This document shows positions 1 to 8,155 of a DNA stretch of 44,104 bases, in pieces. The notes beneath the pieces were generated by a model. The model saw nothing but the letters and a program-made list of their open reading frames with translations. It ran no database searches and had not been told where the DNA came from. How positions within the stretch are numbered: position 1 is the stretch's first letter; the number at the start of each line of letters is the position of its first letter. The position numbers were made by a program, and so were the translations under genes. The DNA lies in assembly GCA_020630015.1 (NCBI GenBank), contig JAHDCF010000023.1:1-44104 (forward strand). Direction: 5' to 3'. The DNA is from Planktomarina sp. Lineage in GTDB: Bacteria > Pseudomonadota > Alphaproteobacteria > Rhodobacterales > Rhodobacteraceae.

Positions 1-53
1 CTGCAACCTGCCCCTTAGGAGGGGGCTGCTCTATCCAGTTGAGCCACGGGGCC
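1..53 (-). tRNA. tRNA-Arg (anticodon CCT), 5' part only
   Basis: Read on the minus strand, bases 53 to 1 give a 7-base acceptor strand (GGCCCCG), a D stem GCTC/GAGC, an anticodon stem GCCCC/GGGGC and the loop CTCCTAA, so the anticodon is CCT (reads AGG, Arg). The window edge cuts the gene in the T arm, so its 3' end is missing. Upstream on the same strand (about 90-115) a TTGTCC and a GATAAA about 18 bases apart could be a promoter, but this is weak. Confidence 0.9.
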
Positions 54-161
54 GTTCAGGGAGTATGCGTGTATTCACGAAGTTTATCCATTTCTTTCTT
101 TGATTTGGACAAGACAGCAATCCCAAGCTAACATACAAGAAACGACTTAAGCGGTGCCGCC

Positions 162-1187
162 TTGAACAACCAAAAAAGACCCCTCACCCTGCGTGATGTA
201 TCAGAAGCCTCAGGTGTAAGTGAAATGACGGTCAGCCGCGTTTTGCGCAATCGCGGTGATGTTTCAACCGCCACCCGAGAAAAGGTCTTAGCTGCAGCAA
301 AGGCGCTTGGATATGTTCCAAACAAAATTGCCGGCGCGCTGGCTTCGCAACGCGTGAATTTGGTGGCCGTGGTTATTCCGTCGATGTCAAACATGGTGTT
401 TCCTGAAGTAATGTCGGGCATTTCAGATGCTTTGGACGGCACAGGTTTGCAGCCTGTGGTAGGGGTGACTGGGTATTCTCCGGAAAAGGAAGAGCAAGTT
501 CTTTATGAAATGCTGTCGTGGCGTCCTTCGGGAATTATTCTTGCAGGATTGGAACATACGGAGGCAGCCCGCAAAATGTTGGTTGAATCCGGCATTCCTG
601 TGGTTGAAATCATGGATATTGACGGCAAGCCAGTCGATGCGATGGTTGGAATTTCGCATCGCCGCGCCGGGCGCATGATGGCAGAGGCGATTCTGAAAGC
701 CGGATATGAACATATTGGGTTTATGGGAACCAAAATGTCTTTGGACCACCGCGCCCGTAAACGGTTTGAAGGTTTTACTGAAACCCTGGCCAAAAATGGT
801 GTCGAGATCCAAGATCAAGAATTTTATTCAGGTGGATCGGCTTTAGCCAAAGGGCGCGAAATGACAGCCGCCATGTTGAAACGCACACCTGATCTGGATT
901 TCATCTATTATTCAAATGACATGATCGGTGCCGGTGGTTTGTTGTATTTGCAAGAACAAGGAATTGATGTCCCGGGCCAAGTGGGACTTGCCGGATTCAA
1001 CAAAGTGGAATTGATCGAAGGGCTTTCACGAAAGCTTGCCACAATGGATAGCTGTCGATTTGAAATCGGTCAAAAAGCGGCCCAAATCATTGCGGCCCGC
1101 AATGAAATGGCAGAGCCCATGGAAACCGAGCAAATTGAATTGACGCCCAAGATCGCGTTTGGTGACACTTTGAAGCGGAAGCTGTGA
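162..1187 (+). CDS. LacI-family transcriptional regulator (GntR-like, sugar/gluconate type)
   Basis: The 341-residue protein has the standard LacI architecture. An N-terminal helix-turn-helix with hinge covers residues 8-57 (LTLRDVSEASGVSEMTVSRV), followed by a periplasmic-binding-protein-like effector domain to the C-terminus. Length and the VAVVIPSMSNMVF segment after the hinge resemble the gluconate-repressor (GntR) branch. I infer it is a sugar-acid responsive repressor, but no catabolic target gene lies beside it, so the effector is unknown. The start is a TTG at 162; an in-frame TAA at 129-131 limits any extension upstream and no ATG is available. The gene converges on the GST gene with a 7-base gap. 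It lies divergent from tRNA-Arg, and the 108 bases between them must hold both promoters. Confidence 0.9.
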   Translation: MNNQKRPLTLRDVSEASGVSEMTVSRVLRNRGDVSTATREKVLAAAKALGYVPNKIAGALASQRVNLVAVVIPSMSNMVFPEVMSGISDALDGTGLQPVVGVTGYSPEKEEQVLYEMLSWRPSGIILAGLEHTEAARKMLVESGIPVVEIMDIDGKPVDAMVGISHRRAGRMMAEAILKAGYEHIGFMGTKMSLDHRARKRFEGFTETLAKNGVEIQDQEFYSGGSALAKGREMTAAMLKRTPDLDFIYYSNDMIGAGGLLYLQEQGIDVPGQVGLAGFNKVELIEGLSRKLATMDSCRFEIGQKAAQIIAARNEMAEPMETEQIELTPKIAFGDTLKRKL

Positions 1188-1194
1188 AACCTCT

Positions 1195-1824
1195 TTAAGG
1201 AAATAATGTCACCGGATCGCCGGGTTCCCATTTCGAATACTTTGACATGATCGTTTGAAACCGATCAGACTCTAAGAATGCATTTAACCATCGCGCAACA
1301 TTGGGCCAGTCTTGATCGTCAAACCATGTTCTGTCGATATTGGCGAATTGGCGCACAAACGGCAAAATCGCAAAATCCGCCCAACTGGGCGCATTCCCGA
1401 ACAACCACGCCTTTTCACCGATAGCATCGTTCAAATCCCTTAAAAATGCGGCCGCCCCATTTCGAGATTTAGTGGGATCTGCATCTGGATATCTGTTTGC
1501 ATATTTAGTGCGATCCAAATCGTGTTTGAACGGCCCATCGCAACGCGCAATCCAATCATGGCCAACATCAGGCATATCTTGCCATCCTTCGGGATCGTTT
1601 TGCGACAAAGCCCACTTCATCACATCTAAGCTTTCTTCGATGACATCACCATCCACCAACACCACAGGAACCGTTCCTTTGGGTGAAGCTTCAAGAAATG
1701 CTGCTGCTTTGTCGCGTAAAACGATCTCTCGCAATTCGCATTGAATACCCGCAGATTGAATCGCCAAGCGTGCCCGCATGGCATAGGGACACCGACGAAA
1801 AGAATACAAAATAGGTCGCGTCAT
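1195..1824 (-). CDS. Glutathione S-transferase family protein
   Basis: A 209-residue cytosolic protein with a thioredoxin-fold N-terminal domain (residues 1-80) and an all-helical C-terminal domain. The active-site region reads RRCPYAMRARLA with Cys12-Pro13-Tyr14, and the cis-proline segment GTVPVVLVDG and the ESLDVMKW helix follow, as in GSTs with a cysteine in the catalytic position. Such proteins usually carry out thiol transfer or dehydroascorbate reduction rather than classical conjugation; the substrate here is unknown. Its ATG overlaps the stop of mtaB (ATGA), making it the last gene of the dapF-mtaB-GST operon. Confidence 0.88.
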   Translation of the reverse strand: MTRPILYSFRRCPYAMRARLAIQSAGIQCELREIVLRDKAAAFLEASPKGTVPVVLVDGDVIEESLDVMKWALSQNDPEGWQDMPDVGHDWIARCDGPFKHDLDRTKYANRYPDADPTKSRNGAAAFLRDLNDAIGEKAWLFGNAPSWADFAILPFVRQFANIDRTWFDDQDWPNVARWLNAFLESDRFQTIMSKYSKWEPGDPVTLFP

Positions 1825-3077
1825 CCCGGCTGACCTTTCAACTGTGTGCCAACCACGCCCAGCACAGTCGCGGATACGATGGCGCCTTCGATTTGGGGTT
1901 CATCAAACATCACTTCTGCAAATTGGGCTGTTCGCCCCATTTGCGGGTTTTCCATCAGAACTTGATGCGCTTGCCCGATCTGGGCTTTAAGATGCGTTTG
2001 AACAGCTTCCTCTCCCAATTCACGCAAATGGGCGGCCCGTTCTTTGATCAGGCGGCCATCAACCTGAGGCATTCGCGCCGCAGGGGTGCCCGGTCGCTTT
2101 GAATACGGAAACACATGCAACCAAGTCAGGTGGCAATCGGCCACCAACTTAGCAGAGTTTTCAAAGGCTGCGTCGGTTTCTGTCGGGAAGCCCGCAATAA
2201 TATCAGCGCCAAACGTCATGTCGGGGCGCAATCTTCGCGCTTCCTCCACGAACCGAATGGCATCGTCGCGCAGATGTCGGCGTTTCATCCGTTTCAAGAT
2301 TAAATCATCACCATGCTGGAGGGACAGGTGCAAATGCGGCATCAATCGCGGTTCTGTAGCGATGGCTTGCATCAAGGCTTCGTCTACCTCAATTGAGTCG
2401 ATTGAACTGATGCGCAACCGCGGCAATTCAGGCACCAATTTCAGGATGCGTAACACCAGATCCCCCAACCTTGGTTCGCTTGGTAAATCGGCACCCCAGC
2501 TGGTCATGTCGACGCCGGTCAAAACAACCTCGTTAAAACCTTTGTCGACCAACCTTTTAATTTGATCCACAACAACACCCGCAGGCACAGAACGGGAATT
2601 CCCCCGGCCATAGGGGATGATGCAAAACGTACAACGGTGATCACAGCCATTTTGCACTTGGACATAAGCCCGGCTGCGGGTGCCAAATCCGTCGATCATG
2701 TGACCTGCGGTTTCGGTCACCGACATGATATCATTTACTTGAACAGGTTCTGTCCCGAAATCACCTGCCAAATCAGACCAGGTTCCAGCCTGCATTTTTT
2801 CGGTGTTGCCAATCACATGATCCACTTCACCCATTGCGTCAAAGGTATCGGGATCGATCTGGGCTGCACATCCTGTCACAATTATTTTGGCATTTGGATT
2901 GTCTCGGCGGCGTTTGCGTATGTCTTGCTTTGCTTTGCGAACGGCCTCGGCTGTCACGGCGCAGGTGTTCACGATCACCGCATCATCCAGACCCGCCTGC
3001 ATTGCCAAATCGCGCATGGCTTCCGTTTCATACATGTTCAATCGGCAGCCGTGATTGGAAAAGATCGGGGCTTTCAT
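1821..3077 (-). CDS. mtaB: tRNA N6-threonylcarbamoyladenosine(37) methylthiotransferase MtaB
   Basis: This radical-SAM enzyme adds a methylthio group to t6A37 of ANN-decoding tRNAs. The N-terminal UPF0004 domain has three cluster cysteines at C11 (SNHGCRLN), C39 (VNTCAV) and C70 (VTGCAAQ). The radical-SAM motif is C145-x3-C149-x2-C152 (CDHRCTFC). A TRAM-like RNA-binding segment forms the C-terminus (about 365-418). I chose the ATG at 3077, giving 418 residues: it overlaps the dapF stop as ATGA, and MKAPIFSNHGCRLN is the normal family start. The 29 further residues upstream in frame only re-read dapF. The stop overlaps the GST start in the same way, so all three genes are probably translationally coupled. 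Confidence 0.95.
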   Translation of the reverse strand: MKAPIFSNHGCRLNMYETEAMRDLAMQAGLDDAVIVNTCAVTAEAVRKAKQDIRKRRRDNPNAKIIVTGCAAQIDPDTFDAMGEVDHVIGNTEKMQAGTWSDLAGDFGTEPVQVNDIMSVTETAGHMIDGFGTRSRAYVQVQNGCDHRCTFCIIPYGRGNSRSVPAGVVVDQIKRLVDKGFNEVVLTGVDMTSWGADLPSEPRLGDLVLRILKLVPELPRLRISSIDSIEVDEALMQAIATEPRLMPHLHLSLQHGDDLILKRMKRRHLRDDAIRFVEEARRLRPDMTFGADIIAGFPTETDAAFENSAKLVADCHLTWLHVFPYSKRPGTPAARMPQVDGRLIKERAAHLRELGEEAVQTHLKAQIGQAHQVLMENPQMGRTAQFAEVMFDEPQIEGAIVSATVLGVVGTQLKGQPG

Positions 3078-3904
3078 CCCAGCGCGTCCAGAAATCTTGG
3101 GGTGAGCTCGGCATCGAATACATGGGCGGTGGGGCCGGTCATCCAAACGCCATCGTTTCGCCAATCAATATCAATACGTCCACCATCCAAATCCAAGCGT
3201 ACTTGCCGGCCGGTTAAGCCCCGGCGATGTGCGGCAACTGCCACGGCACAAGATGAACTGCCTGACGCCAATGTGATCCCGACACCCCGTTCCCACACCC
3301 GCATCCGCAAATGATCAGGCGCCACCTGATGGGCCACCTGAACATTTGTGCGTTGTGGATAAAGTGGGTGATGTTCGATGCCCGCGCCAAACACAGGTAA
3401 ATCAATCTTTTCAACATCATCCACGAAAAACGTGCAATGCGGATTGCCCATGCCCGTGGCAACAGGATCGCCGTCGATCGGCAGGTGCAACAAATCAACG
3501 TCACGGGCCAAAGGAACATCACGCCAATCCAATTGCGGTTCACCCATATTCACCGACACCAAATCACCAACCGATTCGGCAAATAAGACACCGCGTTCGG
3601 TGCGCAGTGTTAATTCTTTTGCACCTGTTCGATCCATTTCATATCGCGCGACGCAACGTGTGGCATTACCGCATGCTCCGGCCATGCTTCCATCCGTATT
3701 CCAAAACTCCAGATTCAAATCCACATCGGATCCCGGCGTTATCACCGCCAATTGATCAAAACCAACGCCCATATGACGATCCCCCAATGCTTTGGCCAAA
3801 GATGGGGTCACCGAAAGGTCGGTTTCACGGCTGTCTATGACAACAAAATCGTTGCCCAATCCGTGCATTTTCATAAAGCGTGCTGCGTTTGACATACCGG
3901 GCAT
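3074..3904 (-). CDS. dapF: Diaminopimelate epimerase
   Basis: DapF interconverts LL- and meso-diaminopimelate in lysine and peptidoglycan synthesis. The protein has the conserved start MKMHGLGNDFVV, the first catalytic cysteine in GACGNATRC (C78) and the second in GSSSCA (C219), and the GNPHCTFFV segment between the two half-domains. Length is 276 residues from the ATG at 3904. An ATG three codons further in (3895) is equally possible, since neither has a strong ribosome site (only a GGTGG before the first). It is the first gene of the dapF-mtaB-GST operon and faces away from tRNA-Lys. Confidence 0.96.
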   Translation of the reverse strand: MPGMSNAARFMKMHGLGNDFVVIDSRETDLSVTPSLAKALGDRHMGVGFDQLAVITPGSDVDLNLEFWNTDGSMAGACGNATRCVARYEMDRTGAKELTLRTERGVLFAESVGDLVSVNMGEPQLDWRDVPLARDVDLLHLPIDGDPVATGMGNPHCTFFVDDVEKIDLPVFGAGIEHHPLYPQRTNVQVAHQVAPDHLRMRVWERGVGITLASGSSSCAVAVAAHRRGLTGRQVRLDLDGGRIDIDWRNDGVWMTGPTAHVFDAELTPRFLDALG

Positions 3905-3950
3905 ATATCCACCGCTGCAAAAGGAATCCAGTATGTCGCAGGAATCCCTC

Positions 3951-3978
3951 TTGACCGTGGCACTGACCCTATCTAAAG
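3951..3978 (+). promoter_or_regulatory. Possible sigma-70 promoter of tRNA-Lys
   Basis: TTGACC at 3951-3956 is followed after 15-16 bases by TCTAAA/CTAAAG at about 3972-3978, and the tRNA begins 13 bases later. The -35 box matches well; the -10 box and spacing are imperfect. Confidence 0.4.
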
Positions 3979-3990
3979 ACGCGCGGGTGA

Positions 3991-4066
3991 GGGCCCTTAG
4001 CTCAGTTGGTAGAGCGGCTGACTTTTAATCAGTAGGTCACAGGTTCGAACCCTGTAGGGCTCACCA
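3991..4066 (+). tRNA. tRNA-Lys (anticodon TTT)
   Basis: The full cloverleaf is visible. The acceptor strand GGGCCCT pairs with AGGGCTC with one G-U pair. The D stem is GCTC/GAGC, the anticodon stem GCTGA/TCAGT encloses the loop CTTTTAA (anticodon TTT), and the T stem ACAGG/CCTGT encloses TTCGAAC. The 3' CCA is encoded. Total length is 76 bases. Confidence 0.98.
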
Positions 4067-4097
4067 CACTCTCCCTTTGTTAGAGTTGGTGCAAATA

Positions 4098-4889
4098 TCA
4101 CATTTCCACGATGTTGATCACAATCGCTCGGCGATCATAATCATATTGGTTTGGGCTGACGGCATGCCAACTGACATCACTTTTGATAAAGCCTGCGACT
4201 TTGTTTCTTTGGAACGTTGTGGTGCGTGCCACATCATGTTCCGCCAAGAACGCTTTCGTTTCTTTTTTGTCGATCAGGCCGCTTTTGAACCTGCGCCATG
4301 GCTCCATCTTGGGTTTGGATTTGTAAAACACGGTTCCAAGGTTTTCTTCCATCTCTTTTGAAACAGGATCAGATGGCAGGTAATAAACGAGGCTTAACCG
4401 TTTTTTGGGTGCATCCGTATGGGGTGGAATGAACCCCCCCTCTTCGATCGAAGAATAATGAACTTCTGTGTTGTAAAAAGACGCAGCCACGCCCGCATCT
4501 TTCTTTTCTTGCTTCAACTTTTTGAAATCATCACTGTTCTTATTGTACACATAATGCGGTTCGCCATCCGATTTGAAATGTGGAAGATGGGTTTTTGCGA
4601 ACCAATCAAAAAACCTTTGCGATAAGAAGAAGCGCACAAAATTAGTAAAGGGTGTGTCTTCAGCCTGTTCAATATTATGCCCACCAAGGCTGAACTTCTT
4701 TTTGTTTCCCTTTGCTTTGAAAACCCGGTCAAATTCCTGTCTGGATTTAACATCTTTCACCAGTTCATCGTAAAAGTCTTCGTTCACGAAGTTTTCTATT
4801 TCAAAAATAACAAATGGATCTTTTGTGAAAAAATCAGCTTCTTCCAACGAAACAGGAAGATTCACATCCAAATTGACGGGGTTCTGCAT
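4098..4889 (-). CDS. 2-oxoglutarate/Fe(II)-dependent oxygenase-like protein
   Basis: The 263-residue protein has a double-stranded beta-helix signature: an iron triad H157-x-D159 (in IPPHTDAPKKRLS) and H242 (SWHAVSP), with Arg253/254 (DRRAIVIN) placed to bind the 2-oxoglutarate carboxylate. This matches prolyl-4-hydroxylase-like 2OG-Fe(II) oxygenases, which hydroxylate proteins or small molecules. The substrate cannot be read from the sequence. The start at 4889 is preceded by GAGG six bases upstream; the ATG at 4907 has no such site. The protein is lysine-rich and the gene looks more AT-rich than its neighbours. It lies 31 bases beyond the 3' end of tRNA-Lys, so acquisition at the tRNA is conceivable, although no duplicated tRNA end was seen. 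Confidence 0.75.
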   Translation of the reverse strand: MQNPVNLDVNLPVSLEEADFFTKDPFVIFEIENFVNEDFYDELVKDVKSRQEFDRVFKAKGNKKKFSLGGHNIEQAEDTPFTNFVRFFLSQRFFDWFAKTHLPHFKSDGEPHYVYNKNSDDFKKLKQEKKDAGVAASFYNTEVHYSSIEEGGFIPPHTDAPKKRLSLVYYLPSDPVSKEMEENLGTVFYKSKPKMEPWRRFKSGLIDKKETKAFLAEHDVARTTTFQRNKVAGFIKSDVSWHAVSPNQYDYDRRAIVINIVEM

Positions 4890-5021
4890 TATATACCTCA
4901 ATACCATTTATGCGCTCACACCACTTGGGTGTGTGCCTTTATGCTTCGAATGGTGCTTGAACGTGATCTGTATGGCAAGGGCGCTGTTTTGGAACACCCC
5001 TTTCTCGCAAGATTTGGCCCG

Positions 5022-6446
5022 TTAATGCAATTCAGGATTGGAAAAGATGACACCGGGGTTCATGATGCCCTTTGGATCGATGGATTTTTTTATGCTTTGC
5101 ATAACCGAAAGGGCGATCGGATCGCCATATTTTTCCAAATCGGTAACTTTCAGTCGACCAATCCCGTGTTCCGCGGAAACGGATCCGCCAAATGTATGAA
5201 CCAAATCGTGGATTGCGGTTTTGATCGCATCGCGGTCTTGTAAATGGTCTGATCGGCTGCGGCCTTCGATGGGAAATACATTGTAATGCAAGTTTCCATC
5301 CCCCAAATGGCCAAAACAATTCACACGAAAATCACCAAGGCGGCTCATTGTTTCATTTGCTTGAATGATAAAATCCGGGATGGTGGAAATCGGCACTGAT
5401 ATGTCATGCGAAGAAACGGCCCCAATCTTGCGGTTGGCTTCGGGGATCGTTTCACGCACTGCCCAAAACTCTGATGCATGTTGATCGGACTGGGCAATCA
5501 AACCATCATGTACCAAACCATTCTCAAGCCCGCGTTCAAACAAAGTTTGAAGCGCTTCTTGGGGGGACTGGCCAAACCCCAAACCGAACTCTACCAAAAC
5601 CATCCATTCAGGTTGCGTTGCAAAAGGTTGACGAACATTGGGCAAAGTTTCTTTCAGAAAATCTAAGCCTTGCTTGTGCATCAATTCGAATGCGGAAACC
5701 CCTTCCCCAACCAAATCGCGGGCAATCGACAAAAGGTCCAACGCGCTTTGCGGGTTGTTCACGGCCATGACGCCAACCCCCACCGCGGCGGGCCGGGGGG
5801 CCAACCGAAGGGATGCAGCGGTGATCACACCCAGTGTTCCTTCAGCCCCAATCATAAGATGCCGCAAATCAAAACCGGTGTTATCCTTGCGCAACCTCGA
5901 CAAACCATTCCAGATTTTTCCATCGGGGAACACGACTTCAAGCCCCAACACCTGATCCCGTGCGTTTCCGTATCTTAGAACATTTACACCCCCGGCGTTC
6001 GTCGACAACAGCCCCCCAATGCGGGCGGATCCCTCTGACGCCAGCGAAAGGGCAAACAAACGATCATGATTTTGCGCCATGTTTTGAACATCTGCCAAGA
6101 TGACACCTGCCTCGGCGATCAACACATTTTCATCTGCATGAATAGCGCGGATGGTGTTCATGCGTTCCAAGCTTAGGATGACAGGTGCAACCGGGGATTC
6201 CGAAATCTGGCCCCCAACCAAACCTGTGCCACCCCCATAAGGCACCACGGCAACACCTTGATCATGGGCCAATGATAATATCTGAGACACCTGTTGCGTG
6301 GTGGAAGGTTTTACCAACAATCCATCCTGTGCCTGCCATCGACCGCGGGGTTCTTGGGTATACCGTTCTTCGAGGGGGGCAAAAACACGATCGGGCAATT
6401 GTGCGCGAAGGTCCCGTTCGAAATCGCCCGTGGCTGATTTAAACAT
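5022..6446 (-). CDS. FAD-binding 2-hydroxyacid dehydrogenase (GlcD / D-lactate / D-2-hydroxyglutarate dehydrogenase family)
   Basis: The protein is a vanillyl-alcohol-oxidase-fold flavoenzyme oxidising a D-2-hydroxyacid and passing electrons onward. The FAD domain carries PYGGGTGLVGGQ (about residues 69-80) and the GSARIGGLLSTNAGG stretch. The C-terminal FAD-oxidase domain holds the metal/substrate site GHLGDGNLHYN (about 375) and SAEHGIGRLK (about 420). About 474 residues from the ATG at 6446; GTG 6473 and ATG 6467 are alternative starts in frame. It stands alone, without glcE/glcF beside it, which fits a D-lactate or D-2-hydroxyglutarate dehydrogenase better than the glycolate oxidase complex; the exact substrate is open. 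A small hairpin (4917-4933) follows its 3' end. Confidence 0.88.
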   Translation of the reverse strand: MFKSATGDFERDLRAQLPDRVFAPLEERYTQEPRGRWQAQDGLLVKPSTTQQVSQILSLAHDQGVAVVPYGGGTGLVGGQISESPVAPVILSLERMNTIRAIHADENVLIAEAGVILADVQNMAQNHDRLFALSLASEGSARIGGLLSTNAGGVNVLRYGNARDQVLGLEVVFPDGKIWNGLSRLRKDNTGFDLRHLMIGAEGTLGVITAASLRLAPRPAAVGVGVMAVNNPQSALDLLSIARDLVGEGVSAFELMHKQGLDFLKETLPNVRQPFATQPEWMVLVEFGLGFGQSPQEALQTLFERGLENGLVHDGLIAQSDQHASEFWAVRETIPEANRKIGAVSSHDISVPISTIPDFIIQANETMSRLGDFRVNCFGHLGDGNLHYNVFPIEGRSRSDHLQDRDAIKTAIHDLVHTFGGSVSAEHGIGRLKVTDLEKYGDPIALSVMQSIKKSIDPKGIMNPGVIFSNPELH

Positions 6447-6517
6447 GATCAATGCCCCCTGCCCCATAGACACAAGAAGGTCGGATGACTATCTTTCGAA
6501 AAAGAAGGAGTGTGTTC

Positions 6518-6799
6518 ATGCCTTTGCCTCTTGCACCGATTGCCGGTCTTGCGCTGAAATACGGCGCTGTCGCCTTAACAACTTATGCCGTCACAAAATC
6601 AATTCCACAATTGCGGCGCGACCAACGCACCGAAGATGTTTTGGATGATGTGGAAGAAGGGGTTCAAGTCAGACGTGAACAAGGCGAAGCAAATGCAAGT
6701 GGCAGAATTCGCAGGGTCGTGCGATTCGGCAACAATGGACCGGGGGTTGAGGTGGATTTAACAGCCCTGACCCGCATACGATTTCGACGGGTGAAATAA
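6518..6799 (+). CDS. Small hypothetical membrane-associated protein
   Basis: A 93-residue protein without a recognised domain. It has one hydrophobic segment near the N-terminus (residues 3-24, LPLAPIAGLALKYGAVALTTYAV), then a charged stretch rich in Asp, Glu and Arg (RRDQRTEDVLDDVEEG), and a short beta-like C-terminus ending in RIRFRRVK. I use the ATG at 6518 because AAGGAG lies at 6504-6509; the ATG at 6485 lacks a site. Its TAA shares one base with the ATG of the following GST gene, so the two are probably co-translated. Divergent from the FAD oxidase gene. Confidence 0.7.
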   Translation: MPLPLAPIAGLALKYGAVALTTYAVTKSIPQLRRDQRTEDVLDDVEEGVQVRREQGEANASGRIRRVVRFGNNGPGVEVDLTALTRIRFRRVK

Positions 6800-7401
6800 T
6801 GAAACTTATTGTCGCGGCGGCCAGCCCATTTGCCCGTAAAGTAAGGGTGCTTTTGCGTGAAACAAACCAATTGGACGACATAGAAGAAGTGCACGTATCA
6901 ACGTCACCCACGGAAATGGATGCACAAGCCTTGGCTGGTAATCCAACCGGTCGGATTCCATCTTTGATTCGCCCAGATGGACCTGCGTTGTATGACAGCC
7001 GCGTCATTACGCGGTTTTTGGATGCACGTGCGGGGAGTAAATTATACCCTGATCGCGATCTTTGGGATGTGCTGACGCTTGAGGCAACTGCAGAAGAAAT
7101 CATGACTTCTACCGTCTCTATGTCCTATGAAATGCGCTTACGCCCACAAGAATTACAGTGGGATGCTTGGCTGGACGCCCAATGGGAAAAAATCAGTGGT
7201 GCCTTGGACGCCGTGCAAAACAGATGGATGGCCCATTTGAACGCCCCACTAAATATGGGCCAGATCGGAATGGGCTGCGCTTTGGGGTATATTGATTTGC
7301 GCCACGACGCGCGAAATTGGCGCAAGGGTCACGACACTTTGTCCGCTTGGTTTGAAGATTTCAAACAACGACCAAGCATGATTGAGACCTGCCCCGAATA
7401 A
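6799..7401 (+). CDS. Glutathione S-transferase family protein (second copy)
   Basis: A 200-residue GST-like protein with a thioredoxin-fold N-terminus. The catalytic position is a serine (ASPFARKVR, Ser9), followed by NPTGRIPSLI (cis-Pro) and DSRVITRFLDAR (glutathione contact), then a helical C-terminal domain. It is only loosely related to the GST at 1195-1824, which uses Cys. The substrate is unknown. It starts on the last base of the preceding small gene and ends about 180 bases before petA. Confidence 0.87.
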   Translation: MKLIVAAASPFARKVRVLLRETNQLDDIEEVHVSTSPTEMDAQALAGNPTGRIPSLIRPDGPALYDSRVITRFLDARAGSKLYPDRDLWDVLTLEATAEEIMTSTVSMSYEMRLRPQELQWDAWLDAQWEKISGALDAVQNRWMAHLNAPLNMGQIGMGCALGYIDLRHDARNWRKGHDTLSAWFEDFKQRPSMIETCPE

Positions 7402-7511
7402 TCCCGACGATCAACGAAGTTGAAATGCCACACTTGCGGGCAATTCGACCAAATGCCCCCCTGCGCCCGAATGTCCGCTGGACGGGGCCTTTGACCCAAG
7501 TTAAGTAGCCG

Positions 7512-7558
7512 ACAAAGCCCCTGCTTTGTGCGGGGTCCGACCCCATGGGCATTGCCCA
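7512..7558 (+). promoter_or_regulatory. Structured leader of petABC: three consecutive hairpins
   Basis: Three short perfect stems stand in a row just before petA: ACAAAGC/GCTTTGT with loop CCCT (7512-7529), GGGGT/ACCCC with loop CCG (7532-7544) and TGGGC/GCCCA with loop ATT (7546-7558). The petA ribosome site GGAGG follows at 7570. Position suggests an mRNA leader affecting stability or translation; a DNA operator is an alternative. Confidence 0.5.
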
Positions 7559-7580
7559 CACTACGAATTGGAGGAACCTC

Positions 7581-8153
7581 GTGACGCAAACCGACGAACA
7601 CGATGGCGAACGCAGAGATTTTCTGTATTTCGCGACCGGGGCCGCAGGCGCAGTTGCGACTGGCGCAGCGGTCTGGCCATTGGTCAACCAGATGAACCCA
7701 TCAGCGGATGTAAAGGCCTTGGCTTCGATCCGCGTGAATGTGGCGGATATTCAACCGGGAACACAGGTCACTGTGTTGTGGCAAGGTAAACCCGTTTTCA
7801 TCCGCCGCCGGACGGAAGATGAAATCACAGCAGCTCGTGCTGACGATGCGGATGTAGACAACCTGCAAGACCCCATCGACCGTAACGAAAACAAGCCTGG
7901 CCTGCCTGCGATTGACGCAAACCGGTCACTTGATGAAAACGGCGAATGGTTGGTCATGTTGGGTGTGTGTACACACCTTGGCTGTGTTCCACTTGGCGAT
8001 GGCGCCGGTGATTTTGGCGGTTGGTTCTGCCCCTGTCACGGATCACACTACGATACTGCGGGGCGTATCCGTCGTGGACCTGCAAACCAAAACCTTCTGG
8101 TTCCGATCGCTGCATTTGACGGCGATGAACTTGTCATCGGTAAGGAGGATTAA
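7581..8153 (+). CDS. petA: Ubiquinol-cytochrome c reductase, Rieske iron-sulfur subunit
   Basis: The Rieske subunit takes the first electron from ubiquinol at the Qo site of the cytochrome bc1 complex and carries it to cytochrome c1. In the 190-residue protein the N-terminus has a twin-arginine signal-anchor ([13 protein letters not shown], Arg11-Arg12). The 2Fe-2S site is C130-T-H132-L-G-C135 and C150-P-C152-H153; C130, H132, C150 and H153 bind the cluster, and C135/C152 form the disulfide. I use the GTG at 7581 because GGAGG lies six bases upstream and because it places RRDFLY at the Rhodobacter position; the in-frame ATG at 7545 would add 12 residues and falls inside the leader hairpins. 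Two bases separate it from petB. Confidence 0.97.
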   Translation: MTQTDEHDGERRDFLYFATGAAGAVATGAAVWPLVNQMNPSADVKALASIRVNVADIQPGTQVTVLWQGKPVFIRRRTEDEITAARADDADVDNLQDPIDRNENKPGLPAIDANRSLDENGEWLVMLGVCTHLGCVPLGDGAGDFGGWFCPCHGSHYDTAGRIRRGPANQNLLVPIAAFDGDELVIGKED

Positions 8154-8155
8154 TC

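Noticed and set aside
2562-3314. 250-codon plus-strand frame across mtaB and dapF
   Set aside because: It spans two coupled, confidently identified genes on the other strand and shows no recognisable protein features.
4917-4933. CACACC/GGTGTG hairpin as terminator of the FAD oxidase gene
   Set aside because: The stem is short, and on the minus strand no T tract follows it.
4066-5021. Integrated element bounded by tRNA-Lys
   Set aside because: I looked for a repeat of the tRNA 3' end and for an integrase and saw neither.
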